DNA of 34,766 bases from Lachnospiraceae bacterium (GCA_900769175.1 CAAGFP010000071.1:1-34766); one strand, 5' to 3'; positions 1 to 8,019 are shown, counted from the first letter of the stretch. A program made the numbers and translations. The notes: generated by a model from the letters alone, not told the origin.

Positions 1-2
1 CG

Positions 3-326
3 GGAGGAAACGAGATATTCGATAAAGGTATTCCCATGAATTCCATAGGCTTTTTCGGGCTTCACGTTATGACCGCCGGTAACTGCACCGGCGAATGTAT
101 TTCCGCAGAAGACGAAAACGGTTCCAAGCGTAAGTTTTTTATAGAAGACGGCTTTCTGAACGGTTTTATCTTTGTCGGCGATACGACCCGCGCCGGAATA
201 TTCACCTCGCTTATACGCAATAAGGTTCGGCTTGACGAAATAGATTTCGGTCTTTTGGTAAAAACCTCGTCCTTTACGGCTTTTTCTCAGAAAAACCGTG
301 GAAAAATGTTCGGAGGTGTGGTATAA
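3..326 (+). CDS. FAD/NAD(P)-dependent oxidoreductase, C-terminal part (partial)
   Basis: The reading frame is open from the first bases of the window, so the N-terminus lies outside. About 107 residues are visible, ending at TAA 324-326, which overlaps the ATG of the next gene by one base. The segment around GDTTRAG followed by a hydrophobic helix and LIRNK resembles the C-terminal domain of pyridine-nucleotide/FAD oxidoreductases of the nitrite reductase/rubredoxin reductase type. No FAD or NAD motif is visible because the Rossmann domains are missing, so the family call rests on this tail and on context. In Clostridia, such an oxidoreductase is commonly encoded beside split glutamate-synthase-like subunits, where it would supply electrons. 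An internal ATG at 36 is not the start, because coding sequence clearly continues upstream of it. The call is moderately sure and the exact substrate is unknown. Confidence 0.6.
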   Translation, partial: GGNEIFDKGIPMNSIGFFGLHVMTAGNCTGECISAEDENGSKRKFFIEDGFLNGFIFVGDTTRAGIFTSLIRNKVRLDEIDFGLLVKTSSFTAFSQKNRGKMFGGVV

Positions 327-1045
327 TGCTTTACGCTGCAAATGCGGTGGATCACAAGGAGCTTAACGATATTATCAGAGCGTCGGACGGAGACTGCCGT
401 ATAACCGGCTGCTGCGGTCAGCGGTTCATTGCCGCCGGGATGAAGGATAAGAGCATAGTAATAGACGGGGTTCCCGGCAATGCGCTCGGCGCTTATCTCG
501 ACGGAGCTGATATAACCGTTAACGGAAACGCGCAGGACGCCGTAGGCGATACGATGAACGACGGATCCATAATAATTCACGGTAATATCGGCGACGCCGC
601 GGGCTATGCAATGCGCGGCGGAAGAATATTCGTAAAGGGAAACGCAGGATACAGAGCCGGTATACACATGAAGGAATACCGCGAAAAGGTTCCCGTTATG
701 ATTATCGGCGGAAGAACCGGAAGCTTTCTCGGAGAATATCAGGCGGGCGGTATTATTGCCGTGCTCGGTCTCGGCGCGGGCGGAAGCAGGATAGTCGGAA
801 ATTTCCCGTGCACCGGTATGCACGGGGGAAGAGTTTTCCTTCGCGGCAGATGTGAGGACGTCGTTTTCCCCGGAAATGTCTGCGTCAGAGAGGCTTCCGA
901 AGACGATCTTGCCGTTCTGATGCCGAGCCTTACGGATTACTGCTCGCTGTTCGGGTTTGACAGAGACGAATTGCTCTGCTCTCCGTTTACAATAGTTACC
1001 CCCGACAGTAAGAATCCTTATAAGCAGATGTACGTGGCAAATTGA
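326..1045 (+). CDS. Glutamate synthase GXGXG-domain (GltB C-terminal-like) protein
   Basis: This 239-residue protein consists almost entirely of a right-handed beta-helix signature. Repeated Gly-rich turns (VPGNALGAYLDGADI, GNAQDAVGDTMNDG, GNIGDAAGYAMRGG, GNAGYRAGIHM) match the C-terminal GXGXG domain of glutamate synthase alpha subunits. In GltB this domain is structural and holds the FMN and amidotransferase domains together. In many archaea and Clostridia it is a separate polypeptide, as here. The ATG overlaps the preceding stop (TAATG), so translation is probably coupled. Glutamine synthetase follows within 20 bases, which places this gene in an ammonia-assimilation operon. Residues after about 195 form a short non-repeat tail. 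The domain assignment is confident. Whether a complete GOGAT enzyme forms depends on genes upstream of the window. Confidence 0.85.
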   Translation: MLYAANAVDHKELNDIIRASDGDCRITGCCGQRFIAAGMKDKSIVIDGVPGNALGAYLDGADITVNGNAQDAVGDTMNDGSIIIHGNIGDAAGYAMRGGRIFVKGNAGYRAGIHMKEYREKVPVMIIGGRTGSFLGEYQAGGIIAVLGLGAGGSRIVGNFPCTGMHGGRVFLRGRCEDVVFPGNVCVREASEDDLAVLMPSLTDYCSLFGFDRDELLCSPFTIVTPDSKNPYKQMYVAN

Positions 1046-1062
1046 TATAACGAGGTGTGAAC

Positions 1063-2274
1063 GTGAAGTATTCAAAAGAGGAAGTCCTGCAATACGTCAA
1101 CGAGGACGACGTTAAGTTTATCCGTCTTGCCTTCTGCGATGTGTTCGGCAGGCAGAAGAATATTTCGATAATGCCTGACGAGCTGGAGCGCGCTTTCGAC
1201 ACCGGGATTGCCTTTGACGCTTCGTCGATAGCCGGCTTCGGAGACGAAGTGCGGTCGGATCTGTTCCTCCGTCCCGAAAGCTGTACGCTTGCAGAGCTTC
1301 CCTGGCGCCCGGAGCACGGAAAGGTAGTCCGTATGTTCAGTGACATATGCCTTCCCACCGGCGCAGGCTTTGAATGCGACACCCGCGCACTTCTCAAAAA
1401 AGCCGTTTCTGCCGCGTCGGATGCGGGACTCGATTTCCTTTTCGGCGCAGAGCAGGAGTTTTATCTGTTTGAGCTTGACGAAAACGGCAATCCCACCCGC
1501 ATCCCCTGTGACGGGGCCGGATATATGGATATAGCTCCGGAGGACAGGGGAGAGAATGTCCGCCGCGAGATATGCCTTACTCTCGAGCGGATGGGTATAC
1601 GTCCCGAAAGCTCGCACCACGAGGCGGGGCCCGGTCAGAACGAGATAGATTTCAGGTATTCGGATCCGCTTACCGCCGCAGACAACGCCGTAACCTTCCG
1701 CACCGTAGTAAAAACCGTGGCAAAGCGCAACGGCTATTGGGCTGATTTTTCTCCGAAGCCGCTCGCGGATCAGCCGGGTAACGGGTTTCACATTAATATG
1801 TCGGTCAGATCCTCCGACGGATCCGACCGTCTGCCGCAGCTTATTGCGGGTGTGCTCGATAAGGTTGCGGAGATAACGCTGTTTCTTAACCCTGCGGAGG
1901 AGTCGTATTCCAGGTTCGGTAAGCATAAGGCGCCGCGGTTAATAAGCTGGTCGGGCGAAAACCGAAGCCAGCTTGTGCGTGTTCCGGCCGCCTTCGGCGA
2001 ATACCGCCGTGCGGAGCTGCGTTCGCCGGACCCTGCCGCCAATCCGTATATAGCCTTTGCGCTTCTAATATACGCAGGCATTTCCGGGGTGCAGAGAAAG
2101 CTTCCTCTGCCTCCGGCGGCTGATTTCAACCTGTATACTGCGAGCGCAGATAAGTTTACCGGATTCGGCAGTCTGCCCGAAAGTCTCGATGCGGCGCGCA
2201 GAGCCGCGGAAAACAGCGATTTTGTGCGCAGATTTGTTCCGAATCCTATTCTTGAAGCCTATATCGGCAGATAA
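1063..2274 (+). CDS. glnA: Glutamine synthetase (type I-like, short form)
   Basis: Glutamine synthetase makes glutamine from glutamate, ammonia and ATP in the cytoplasm. Numbered from an in-frame GTG two codons upstream (1057), the visible active-site motifs are AEQEFY near 131-136, NEIDF near 195-199, the nucleotide-side GNGFHINMS near 241-249, the arginine segment RRAELRSPDPAANPY near 317-331, and the bacterial-type N-terminal beta-grasp domain. At about 403 residues it is shorter than the usual 440-470. No adenylylation-site tyrosine motif (NLYDLP type) is seen, so GlnE-type control is unlikely. The start is placed at GTG 1063 because GAGGTG at 1052-1057 lies five bases upstream. The earlier GTG at 1057 overlaps that ribosome site. 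It lies downstream of the GXGXG subunit and upstream of an ANTAR regulator, a typical clostridial arrangement in which RNA-binding ANTAR proteins control nitrogen genes. Confidence 0.92.
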   Translation: MKYSKEEVLQYVNEDDVKFIRLAFCDVFGRQKNISIMPDELERAFDTGIAFDASSIAGFGDEVRSDLFLRPESCTLAELPWRPEHGKVVRMFSDICLPTGAGFECDTRALLKKAVSAASDAGLDFLFGAEQEFYLFELDENGNPTRIPCDGAGYMDIAPEDRGENVRREICLTLERMGIRPESSHHEAGPGQNEIDFRYSDPLTAADNAVTFRTVVKTVAKRNGYWADFSPKPLADQPGNGFHINMSVRSSDGSDRLPQLIAGVLDKVAEITLFLNPAEESYSRFGKHKAPRLISWSGENRSQLVRVPAAFGEYRRAELRSPDPAANPYIAFALLIYAGISGVQRKLPLPPAADFNLYTASADKFTGFGSLPESLDAARRAAENSDFVRRFVPNPILEAYIGR

Positions 2275-2314
2275 TCGGTCTGTCGGCTGTATTTGAACAT
2301 AAGGAGGGAAGCCG

Positions 2315-2899
2315 GTGAACGGTGAAGAGCGGGTATACTCTGTTCTCGTCGTGTCCTGCGCGGAAAAATACAATACTGCGCTGCTTGATATGCTTCCCGG
2401 TTCTAAATACGGTCCGGTTAAGGTTACCTCAAGTGTAAGCGAGGCAAAGCGTGCGTTTGCCGAGTATGCCTACGATTTTATAATAATCAATTCTCCGCTC
2501 CCGGATGATCCGGGGACTCGGTTCGCCGCCGACTGCTGCCGTTCCGGCGGTTCGGTTGCACTGCTTTTGCTTAAGAGCGACGTGCTGGAGCAGACATACT
2601 TCCGCGCCGTCTCTCACGGCGTGTTTACTCTCCGAAAGCCAACCTCGAAGACAACCGTTTTGCTCGCTCTCGACTGGATGACCGCCGCACGCGAACGCCT
2701 GCGGGTGATGGAGGACAGGGGAAGATCGGTAGAGGAGAGAATGGAAGAAATACGTACGGTTAACCGTGCGAAGCTGCTGCTTATCAGCGAGCTTAAAATG
2801 ACCGAGCCCGAGGCTCATCGGTATATCGAGAAAAAGGCCATGGATGCCTGCATATCAAAATCCGCAGCGGCACGCGGCATCATTGCGATGTATTCGTAA
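2315..2899 (+). CDS. ANTAR-domain response regulator with degenerate receiver
   Basis: The 194-residue protein has an N-terminal receiver-like fold (about 8-118), a coiled linker with a long charged helix (about 124-150), and a C-terminal ANTAR three-helix domain (about 140-190). The ANTAR signature is visible as the helix after VNRAKLLLISELKMTEPEAHRYIEKKAMD. ANTAR domains bind twin-hairpin RNA and cause antitermination, and in Firmicutes they are linked to glutamine synthetase and nitrate genes. The receiver lacks the usual phospho-acceptor: where DLVLLD is expected the sequence reads FIIINSPLP, with Asn in place of Asp. It therefore may be controlled by protein binding or a metabolite instead of phosphorylation. 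The start is GTG 2315, with AAGGAGGG at 2301-2308 six bases upstream. It is the last gene of the nitrogen operon. Confidence 0.85.
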   Translation: MNGEERVYSVLVVSCAEKYNTALLDMLPGSKYGPVKVTSSVSEAKRAFAEYAYDFIIINSPLPDDPGTRFAADCCRSGGSVALLLLKSDVLEQTYFRAVSHGVFTLRKPTSKTTVLLALDWMTAARERLRVMEDRGRSVEERMEEIRTVNRAKLLLISELKMTEPEAHRYIEKKAMDACISKSAAARGIIAMYS

Positions 2900-2951
2900 C
2901 CGTTTACGGGCGCGGTATCGGTACCGCACGCCTGATACACAGAATAATCAA

Positions 2952-2989
2952 CGGTTGCCGGGTAAACACGTCACGGCAGCCGCTTTTTG
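2952..2989 (+). terminator. Intrinsic terminator after the nitrogen operon
   Basis: CGGTTGCCG (2952-2960) pairs with CGGCAGCCG (2974-2982), with one G-U wobble, around a 13-base loop. It is followed directly by CTTTTTG. It sits 53 bases after the ANTAR stop on the coding strand. Confidence 0.75.
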
Positions 2990-3542
2990 CATATATAAAA
3001 GATCTGTTACAAAGAAGGGTAGCTTAACCGCAGTTTTCCGGATACACAATCCCGGTTATATTAATACTGCCGGAAGAAAAACAGAACGGTCATGCTCTGT
3101 TCACTTAAAACCGTTCCTGCACTGATTTAATACTGATCAGACAACTTCGGAAAATCAAACCGACATAAGCAAGAGCATAGCAGAACGATGCCTTTGTATG
3201 TTATATAAACCAGTACAGCTTCGTTTCAATAAACGAGGATTCGTATCGGTTTTCCGCTTCCGGTTCCGATACCCCGGAAGCGAATCTTTTGCCTTACAGC
3301 CGGTTGCCGGTCCCGGCTGTTTCTTTACATACCTGCCGAAAGCATAATTCCGTAACGGTTGCGAGTTTTTAATCTTTATGAGCCGGAGCGTGTATTGCGG
3401 CTTGTTAAAGAAGCCGAGAAAATAACGCATAAAGCATGAAATACCTAAAAGGGCGCTCTGTATTGCCGCAGACGCTGTTATTTCGTATAAATATCAATGT
3501 AAAAGACATAATCAAACTTATTGCAGGTTATCGAAAATCATA
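2990..3542. other. Gene-free stretch with tandem hairpins
   Basis: No frame here has a convincing ribosome site or recognisable protein; the open frames are short and of shadow-like composition. Two stable stem-loops stand in tandem: CGCTTCCGG (3255-3263) with CCGGAAGCG (3274-3282) followed by AATCTTTT, and ACAGCCGG (3296-3303) with CCGGCTGT (3313-3320) followed by TTCTTT. Both have terminator form on the plus strand although no plus-strand gene ends nearby. They could end a small RNA that starts after 2990, or be relics of a lost gene. Confidence 0.4.
3255..3290 (+). terminator. Hairpin with T-tract in intergenic region
   Basis: There is a perfect nine-base-pair stem CGCTTCCGG/CCGGAAGCG with a ten-base loop, followed by AATCTTTTG. 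No annotated gene ends immediately upstream, so it is either an orphan terminator or the 3' end of an undetected transcript. Confidence 0.5.
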
Positions 3543-3570
3543 TTGCATTTGGGAAAAGCAGCGTTATAAT
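3543..3570 (+). promoter_or_regulatory. Sigma-A type promoter for the NUDIX/GNAT genes
   Basis: The -35-like box TTGCAT (3543-3548) and a perfect TATAAT -10 box (3565-3570) are separated by 16 bases. They lie about 120 bases upstream of the NUDIX start, with no other gene between. Confidence 0.55.
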
Positions 3571-3690
3571 TATATTGATACAGCTTTGAGATTGTCCGAG
3601 CCGCATGGCGACAGTAAAATACACGGCGAACGAATTGTATCAGCAATACCCATCTGACGGCTTAGTGCCTTCGCCGAAAGGGAGAGATTT

Positions 3691-4077
3691 ATGACAGAAG
3701 TAGTAGCCGCACTCATTTGGCAGGGCGACAGATTTATGATCTGCCGTCGGCCGGCACATAAGGCACGAGGGCTCCTGTGGGAGTTCGTCGGGGGCAAGGT
3801 CGAGCCGGGAGAAACAAAACAGCAGGCGCTCATACGTGAATGCAGGGAAGAGCTTGCCGTTACTGTTGTCGTCGGAGATGTTTTTACGGATGTCGTCCAT
3901 AATTACCCTGACGTCACGGTACATCTTACGCTGTTCAATGCTGCCGTTTGCGAGGGCGTCCCGCAGAAGATTGAACACAGCGACATCAGATGGATAACGC
4001 CGGGCGAAATTCCGAACTATAAGTTCTGCCCGGCGGACGAAGAGATTCATAAAAAGATTATCGAGGCGCACCTATGA
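3691..4077 (+). CDS. NUDIX hydrolase, MutT-like
   Basis: NUDIX enzymes hydrolyse nucleoside diphosphates linked to another group. The 128-residue length and short N-terminal strand fit MutT-like (d)NTP pyrophosphohydrolases that clear oxidised nucleotides. The Nudix box runs from G35 to E54: G35-x5-E41-x7-R49-E50-x2-E53-E54. The final consensus Gly is replaced by Ala56, a tolerated variant. The ATG at 3691 follows AAGGGAGAG at 3678-3686. The stop overlaps the following GNAT gene (ATGA), so the two are translationally coupled. The exact substrate cannot be read from the sequence; many clostridial homologues are simply called (deoxy)nucleoside triphosphate pyrophosphohydrolase. Confidence 0.85.
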   Translation: MTEVVAALIWQGDRFMICRRPAHKARGLLWEFVGGKVEPGETKQQALIRECREELAVTVVVGDVFTDVVHNYPDVTVHLTLFNAAVCEGVPQKIEHSDIRWITPGEIPNYKFCPADEEIHKKIIEAHL

Positions 4078-4529
4078 CAATTGGACTTGCGCAGAGCAAA
4101 GACAGACAGGAAATTGAGCGGCTTGATACCCATATATCTTCCCGGATCTTGGACGAGTGTATCATGAAAGGTCATATATATGTTCTCAAGGACGATTCCA
4201 TAAAAAGCGGCGGTCAGAATCATCGTCCGGAAGATCTTGTCGTCGGTGTCCTGCGATACAGCCTTTTCTGGCAGACCATCCCGTTCCTTGATCTCTTGTA
4301 CATAGATGAGGAATACCGTAATCAAGGTTTCGGTACGGCAATGATGCACGAATGGGAAAAGGCAATGGATACTTACGGTTATGAATATGTGATGACAAGC
4401 ACACAAGCCGACGAGTTGTCATGGCGGTTCTACGAAAAACTCGGATACCGCAAGGTCGGCGGGTTTTTCCCGCCCGAACAGGAAGCCGAAGAATGGATGT
4501 ATCTAAAACGGTTAGTGCCACAGGAATGA
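4074..4529 (+). CDS. GNAT family N-acetyltransferase
   Basis: This is a 151-residue Gcn5-related acetyltransferase that would transfer an acetyl group from acetyl-CoA to an amine. Motif A, which binds the CoA pyrophosphate, is visible as YRNQGFGTAMMHEWE (R/Q-x-x-G-x-G/A). Motif B is the segment SWRFYEKLGYRKVGGFF, with the usual aromatic-Y-x-K-L-G-F/Y pattern. The ATG at 4074 lies inside the NUDIX stop (ATGA overlap), so it is co-translated with that gene. The substrate is unknown; small clostridial GNATs of this kind act on ribosomal proteins, polyamines or antibiotics. The family call is secure. Confidence 0.85.
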   Translation: MTIGLAQSKDRQEIERLDTHISSRILDECIMKGHIYVLKDDSIKSGGQNHRPEDLVVGVLRYSLFWQTIPFLDLLYIDEEYRNQGFGTAMMHEWEKAMDTYGYEYVMTSTQADELSWRFYEKLGYRKVGGFFPPEQEAEEWMYLKRLVPQE

Positions 4530-4553
4530 ATTAAACTTCGAGAGGTGATTTTT

Positions 4554-5024
4554 ATGCCAAATTCAAACCGGGCTGAATTGAATCCTATGCAACCGGGTAA
4601 ATATGCTGAATATTATGCAAAAATGGAGTTTGCTTCTTATGGATTTGAAGTGTATTCATCAGAGGTGGACGATCACGGAGTGGATTTTGTCGTAAAAGTT
4701 CCCGGAACATATAGCTTTTATGAAGTACAGGTGAAATCCATCAGGAATTATGGTTATGTTTTTATTCCTAAATCTAAAATGCCTGTTCTTACAACGAATA
4801 GACTTGTATGCTATATACATTTCATAGAAAATCAGATGCCCTATATTTTTGTAATACCTGCAGCCGCATGGGCAGAGCCGAACGCGGTTTTTGTAGATCG
4901 GAACTTTGATAAACCCGGACAAAAAAGTAAACCTGAATGGGGAATCAATATATCAAAAAAGAATTATGCCATGCTGGATGTTTATAAGGCTGACAAAAAG
5001 ATTAAAAGAATATATAACAGATAA
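4554..5024 (+). CDS. PD-(D/E)XK nuclease-like protein
   Basis: This 156-residue protein is not named with confidence, but its core has the layout of a PD-(D/E)XK fold. There is a helix with Glu (AEYYAKMEFASYGFEVY), then D44 in DDHGVDFVVK, then the strand E57-V-Q59-V-K61 (QxK variant), followed by alternating strands and a domain ending in basic residues. Such stand-alone proteins are found among DUF4365/Mrr-like nucleases and Holliday-junction-resolvase-like families. It lacks any DNA-binding partner domain, so it could be a structural relative with another role. The start is ATG 4554, with AGAGGTG at 4541-4547 as ribosome site; GTG 4545 lies inside that site. It sits 15 bases before a flavin reductase gene but shows no obvious link to it. 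Confidence 0.55.
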   Translation: MPNSNRAELNPMQPGKYAEYYAKMEFASYGFEVYSSEVDDHGVDFVVKVPGTYSFYEVQVKSIRNYGYVFIPKSKMPVLTTNRLVCYIHFIENQMPYIFVIPAAAWAEPNAVFVDRNFDKPGQKSKPEWGINISKKNYAMLDVYKADKKIKRIYNR

Positions 5025-5039
5025 CAAAGGAGAAACGTA

Positions 5040-5597
5040 ATGCGAAAAAACTTCGGAGCAAAAACCTGGCTTTTTCCCATGCCGGTGCTTATTATCGGCA
5101 CGTATGATGAAAACGGCACGCCAAACGCCATGAACGCGGCCTGGGGAGGTATTTACGACACAAATCAAGTTATGGTTTGTCTTGCGGACGACCACAAGAC
5201 TACCGAAAATATTAAGAATACGGGTGCGTTCACGGTCAGTTTTGCAACGGCAAAAACGGTTGTACCCTGCGACTATGTCGGCATTGTTTCGGCAAACGGA
5301 GTTCCCGATAAGTTTGCGCGCGCAGGATTTCATGCAGTTAAGAGCGAGCATATCAATGCTCCCATAATCGAGGAGCTTCCGATGACAGCGGAGTGCCGAC
5401 TTATAAAATTCAACGAGGACGGTATCTGTATCGGAGAGATAGTCAATATATCCGCAGACGACAGCATACTCGGTGAAAACGGCATTATCGACGCCGGAAA
5501 GCTTGATCCGATTGTTTACGACAGTGTAACACACGCTTATTGGAACCTGGGCAGGAAGGTCGGACAGGCATTCGCGGACGGAAAGAAGATAAAGTAA
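5040..5597 (+). CDS. Flavin reductase-like (FMN-binding split-barrel) protein
   Basis: The 185-residue protein matches the flavin reductase-like/flavoredoxin family, a split-barrel that binds FMN and moves electrons between NAD(P)H or ferredoxin and acceptors. Diagnostic parts are the N-terminal FPMPVLIIGTYDENGTPNAMNAAW segment, TTENIKNTGAFTVSFA (the helix and strand around the flavin phosphate), and the conserved C-terminal YDSVTHAYWNLGRKVGQAF. AAAGGAG at 5026-5032 precedes ATG 5040. It ends just before a decayed acetyltransferase gene and forms no clear operon with it. Confidence 0.8.
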   Translation: MRKNFGAKTWLFPMPVLIIGTYDENGTPNAMNAAWGGIYDTNQVMVCLADDHKTTENIKNTGAFTVSFATAKTVVPCDYVGIVSANGVPDKFARAGFHAVKSEHINAPIIEELPMTAECRLIKFNEDGICIGEIVNISADDSILGENGIIDAGKLDPIVYDSVTHAYWNLGRKVGQAFADGKKIK

Positions 5598-5928
5598 TCT
5601 TACCTGTGAACGGAGAGACGGACTTGACCGACCGGGACGATGAATGCGAACTGGGTTATTGGATAGGCAAACCGTTCCGGGGACGGAGATTGAATCCCGA
5701 AGCTTCTCAGGAGCTGCTTCGCCCCGCTTGTGAAGAGCTTGGCATGCGTCCCGTCTGGTGCGGCTGTTACGACGGCAATCTGAGAAGACGCCGTGTACAG
5801 GAAAACCGGGATACGTTTATCGTCACACCTCCGAGGGACCGGAGGTCAAGGCAATTAACGGAACAAGAACAGGACACGTTATGCTTTTGACGCACGGGAA
5901 ACAGTGCGAAACGGTTAAAAAGCGATAG
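5598..5928 (+). pseudogene. GNAT (RimJ/RimL-type) acetyltransferase remnant with frameshift
   Basis: Translation gives a clear C-terminal half of a RimJ/RimL-type acetyltransferase. DDECELGYWIGKPFRGRRL carries the acetyl-CoA motif and is followed by the typical VWCGCYDGN segment and RVQE. At about 5800-5806 (GGAAAACC) the frame breaks. The proper continuation is in the next frame, beginning GYVYRHTSEGPEV and running through RTGHVMLLTHGK to TAG 5926-5928. The first 80 or so residues of a normal family member are missing, and no ribosome site is seen. Read-through of the unshifted frame gives an unrelated basic tail ending at 5890. The gene is therefore truncated at the 5' end and frameshifted. 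Confidence 0.8.
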
Positions 5929-6035
5929 ATAAAGAATTGTTATATCGCAGTAAATGCGGTTGCCGTTAAACCGGTTTCCCGCGGCGTACGTGATTTTGCC
6001 GGATTAACGATAAAAAATATTTTTCGGAGGTTAAT

Positions 6036-6950
6036 ATGAAACACATTACCATAGGCGGACAGCTTTCCGCCTCCGCAATCTCATTGGGCTGTATGAGGAT
6101 GTATGACCTCGATGAGAAAAGGGTCGACGCAATTATCGAATGCGCACTTGAAAACGGTATTAATTTCTTCGATCATGCGGATTGTTACGGAGACGGCGCG
6201 TGCGAACAATTGTTCGGAGAATATCTGAAACGGCACGGCGGAGCAAGAGAGCGTATTTACATACAGACCAAATGCGCCCTTCACGACGGACAATACGATT
6301 TTTCAAAGGAACATATAATCCGTTCGGTTGAGGGAAGTCTTTCCCGGCTTGGAGTAGACTATGTCGACCTGCTTTTACTGCACCGTCCGGACACGCTTAT
6401 GGAGCCCGAAGAGGTTGCCGGTGCTTTTGACGTTTTGGCAACATCCGGAAAGGTACGTCATTTCGGAGTATCGAATCATAACTCATTGCAGATTGAGCTT
6501 CTGAAGACGGCGGTACGACAGCCGCTTATCGTAAACCAGTTGCAGTTTTCGGTCACAGAGGCGGGCATGGTGACGTCAGGCATGAATGTTAACATGAAAA
6601 ATGCGGAGTCGCAGATGCATGACGGCGGGCTGCTGGAATACAGCCGCGTTAAGAACATAACGATTCAGGCGTGGTCGCCTTTTCAATACGGATTCTTCGA
6701 CGGAACATTCGTTGACAACGAGAGATTTCCCGAACTGAACGCAAAGCTTGCGGAAATCGGCGAAAAATACGGTTTGTCAAAAACCGGGGTTGCGGCAGCC
6801 TGGATATTGCGTCATCCCGCAAATATGCAGCTTATCGCCGGTACGATGAACCCGGACCACCTTACCGATATCTGCAAAGCAGCGGATGTTACGCTCACAC
6901 GTTCGGAATGGTATGAAATCTACCGCGCAGCGGGGCATTGTCTGCCTTAA
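6036..6950 (+). CDS. Aldo/keto reductase (YdhF-like)
   Basis: This 304-residue protein is an NADPH-dependent aldo/keto reductase of the TIM-barrel superfamily, of the YdhF subgroup. The catalytic tetrad is visible: D46 and Y51 in FFDHADCYG, K79 in IQTKC, and H116 in LLLLHRPD. The cofactor side is marked by KVRHFGVSNHN, the strand-eight region by IIRS-type segments, and the C-terminus by LIAGTMNP. CGGAGG at 6025-6030 precedes ATG 6036 with ideal spacing. The physiological substrate cannot be predicted. The gene stands alone with its own leader. The methyltransferase that follows starts about 140 bases later on the same strand. Confidence 0.88.
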   Translation: MKHITIGGQLSASAISLGCMRMYDLDEKRVDAIIECALENGINFFDHADCYGDGACEQLFGEYLKRHGGARERIYIQTKCALHDGQYDFSKEHIIRSVEGSLSRLGVDYVDLLLLHRPDTLMEPEEVAGAFDVLATSGKVRHFGVSNHNSLQIELLKTAVRQPLIVNQLQFSVTEAGMVTSGMNVNMKNAESQMHDGGLLEYSRVKNITIQAWSPFQYGFFDGTFVDNERFPELNAKLAEIGEKYGLSKTGVAAAWILRHPANMQLIAGTMNPDHLTDICKAADVTLTRSEWYEIYRAAGHCLP

Positions 6951-7090
6951 AAAGCGATCACAATACATATAAGCAAGCACCTGCGAAACGGTTGATTCGA
7001 AGCCCGCAGGTAAAACGGGATTTTTCAGAGAGAAGACGGAAGGACATTACGGTGAAAACGGTTGGTAAGTCATTCCGTGGAGAAGAACAA

Positions 7091-7849
7091 ATGACTGCAG
7101 AGGATTTGATAAACGCCTGGAAAGCGGAAGAACGCATTGCCCGTATCCACGGCTGGGACTTTTCGCACATCCGTAACAGGTACACCGAGGAAGATGATCT
7201 GCCCTGGGATTACCGTGATACCGTACTGCGATACCTCAAGCCGGATATGCGTCTGCTGGACATCGATACCGGCGGCGGTGAATTTCTGCTTTCTCTGAAT
7301 CACCCTTATAAAAATACAGCGGCAACCGAAGGATATCCGCCGAACATAGAGCTTTGCCGGCAGACGTTACTGCCGTTGGGCATTGATTTCCGGTCGGGGG
7401 ACGGTAATGCGGAATTGCCATTTGCCGGTTCCGAATTCGACATGGTTATAAACCGTCACGGAGATTATATTCCGACAGAGGTTTACCGGCTGCTTAAACC
7501 CGGGGGAATATTCATAACTCAGCAGGTGGGAGCCGAAAATGACCGTGAGCTTGCGGAGCTGCTGTGCGGCGAAACACAAATGCCTTTCCCGGAGCAGTAT
7601 CTTAGCATTGCAACCGGGAAGCTTGTTGATGCAGGCTTTGAGATTGCAGAATCGGAAGAGTGCTATAGGCCTATCAGATTCTTTGATGTGGGCGCACTGG
7701 TATGGTTTGCCCGGATCATCGAGTGGGAATTCCCGGGATTCTCGGTGGATACCTGCTGTGACAGGCTGTTGAATGCACAGCGGATTCTTGAACGAAACGG
7801 TTGTATTGAGGGGAGAATCCACAGATATCTGCTGGCGGCGAAAAAGTGA
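7091..7849 (+). CDS. Class I SAM-dependent methyltransferase
   Basis: The 253-residue protein carries the Rossmann-type SAM methyltransferase core. Motif I is RLLDIDTGGGEF at about 54-65. An acidic residue in AATEGYPPN follows the second strand, a motif IV-like segment reads FDMVINRHGDYI, and the post-I loop is RLLKPGGIFITQQVG. Related proteins act on small molecules or rRNA, and the target is not visible. The start is placed at ATG 7091, with GGAGA at 7079-7083. A frame extension back to TTG 6938 would add 51 residues of low-complexity basic sequence unlike the family, so it was rejected. The gene ends before a strong hairpin shared with the convergent minus-strand surface gene. Confidence 0.8.
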   Translation: MTAEDLINAWKAEERIARIHGWDFSHIRNRYTEEDDLPWDYRDTVLRYLKPDMRLLDIDTGGGEFLLSLNHPYKNTAATEGYPPNIELCRQTLLPLGIDFRSGDGNAELPFAGSEFDMVINRHGDYIPTEVYRLLKPGGIFITQQVGAENDRELAELLCGETQMPFPEQYLSIATGKLVDAGFEIAESEECYRPIRFFDVGALVWFARIIEWEFPGFSVDTCCDRLLNAQRILERNGCIEGRIHRYLLAAKK

Positions 7850-7964
7850 GTAACACAAAGGATCGTATATACACTGCCGCCCGCATTAACGGCTTAATGA
7901 TTATCCGGTAAGGGTTTTACCGTATCGCGCACGGATTGTTATCATTTTCAAAAATTTCAACCAA

Positions 7965-8019
7965 AAAGCGGAAGCATACAGCCGGTATGTAAGATTACCG
8001 GTCGGTTGGCTTCCGCTTT
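7965..8019. terminator. Bidirectional terminator between convergent genes
   Basis: AAAGCGGAAGC (7965-7975) pairs perfectly with GCTTCCGCTTT (8009-8019). A second inverted repeat, CCGGTA (7982-7987)/TACCGG (7996-8001), is nested in the loop. It lies between the methyltransferase (plus) and the surface gene (minus). Confidence 0.7.

Noticed and set aside
287..1926. Long minus-strand frames opposite the GXGXG and glutamine synthetase genes
   Set aside because: They are antisense to clearly conserved coding sequence, have no ribosome sites, and show composition typical of mirrored codons.
3155..3657. Short frames in the gene-free region (91 aa minus, 73 aa plus)
   Set aside because: There is no ribosome site, no recognisable protein pattern, and they overlap hairpins and a promoter.
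6979..7011. Possible tRNA-like stem (ACCTGCG with CGCAGGT, with GATTCGAAGC between)
   Set aside because: It has no D-arm, anticodon arm or 72-90 base layout; it is a plain hairpin between two genes.
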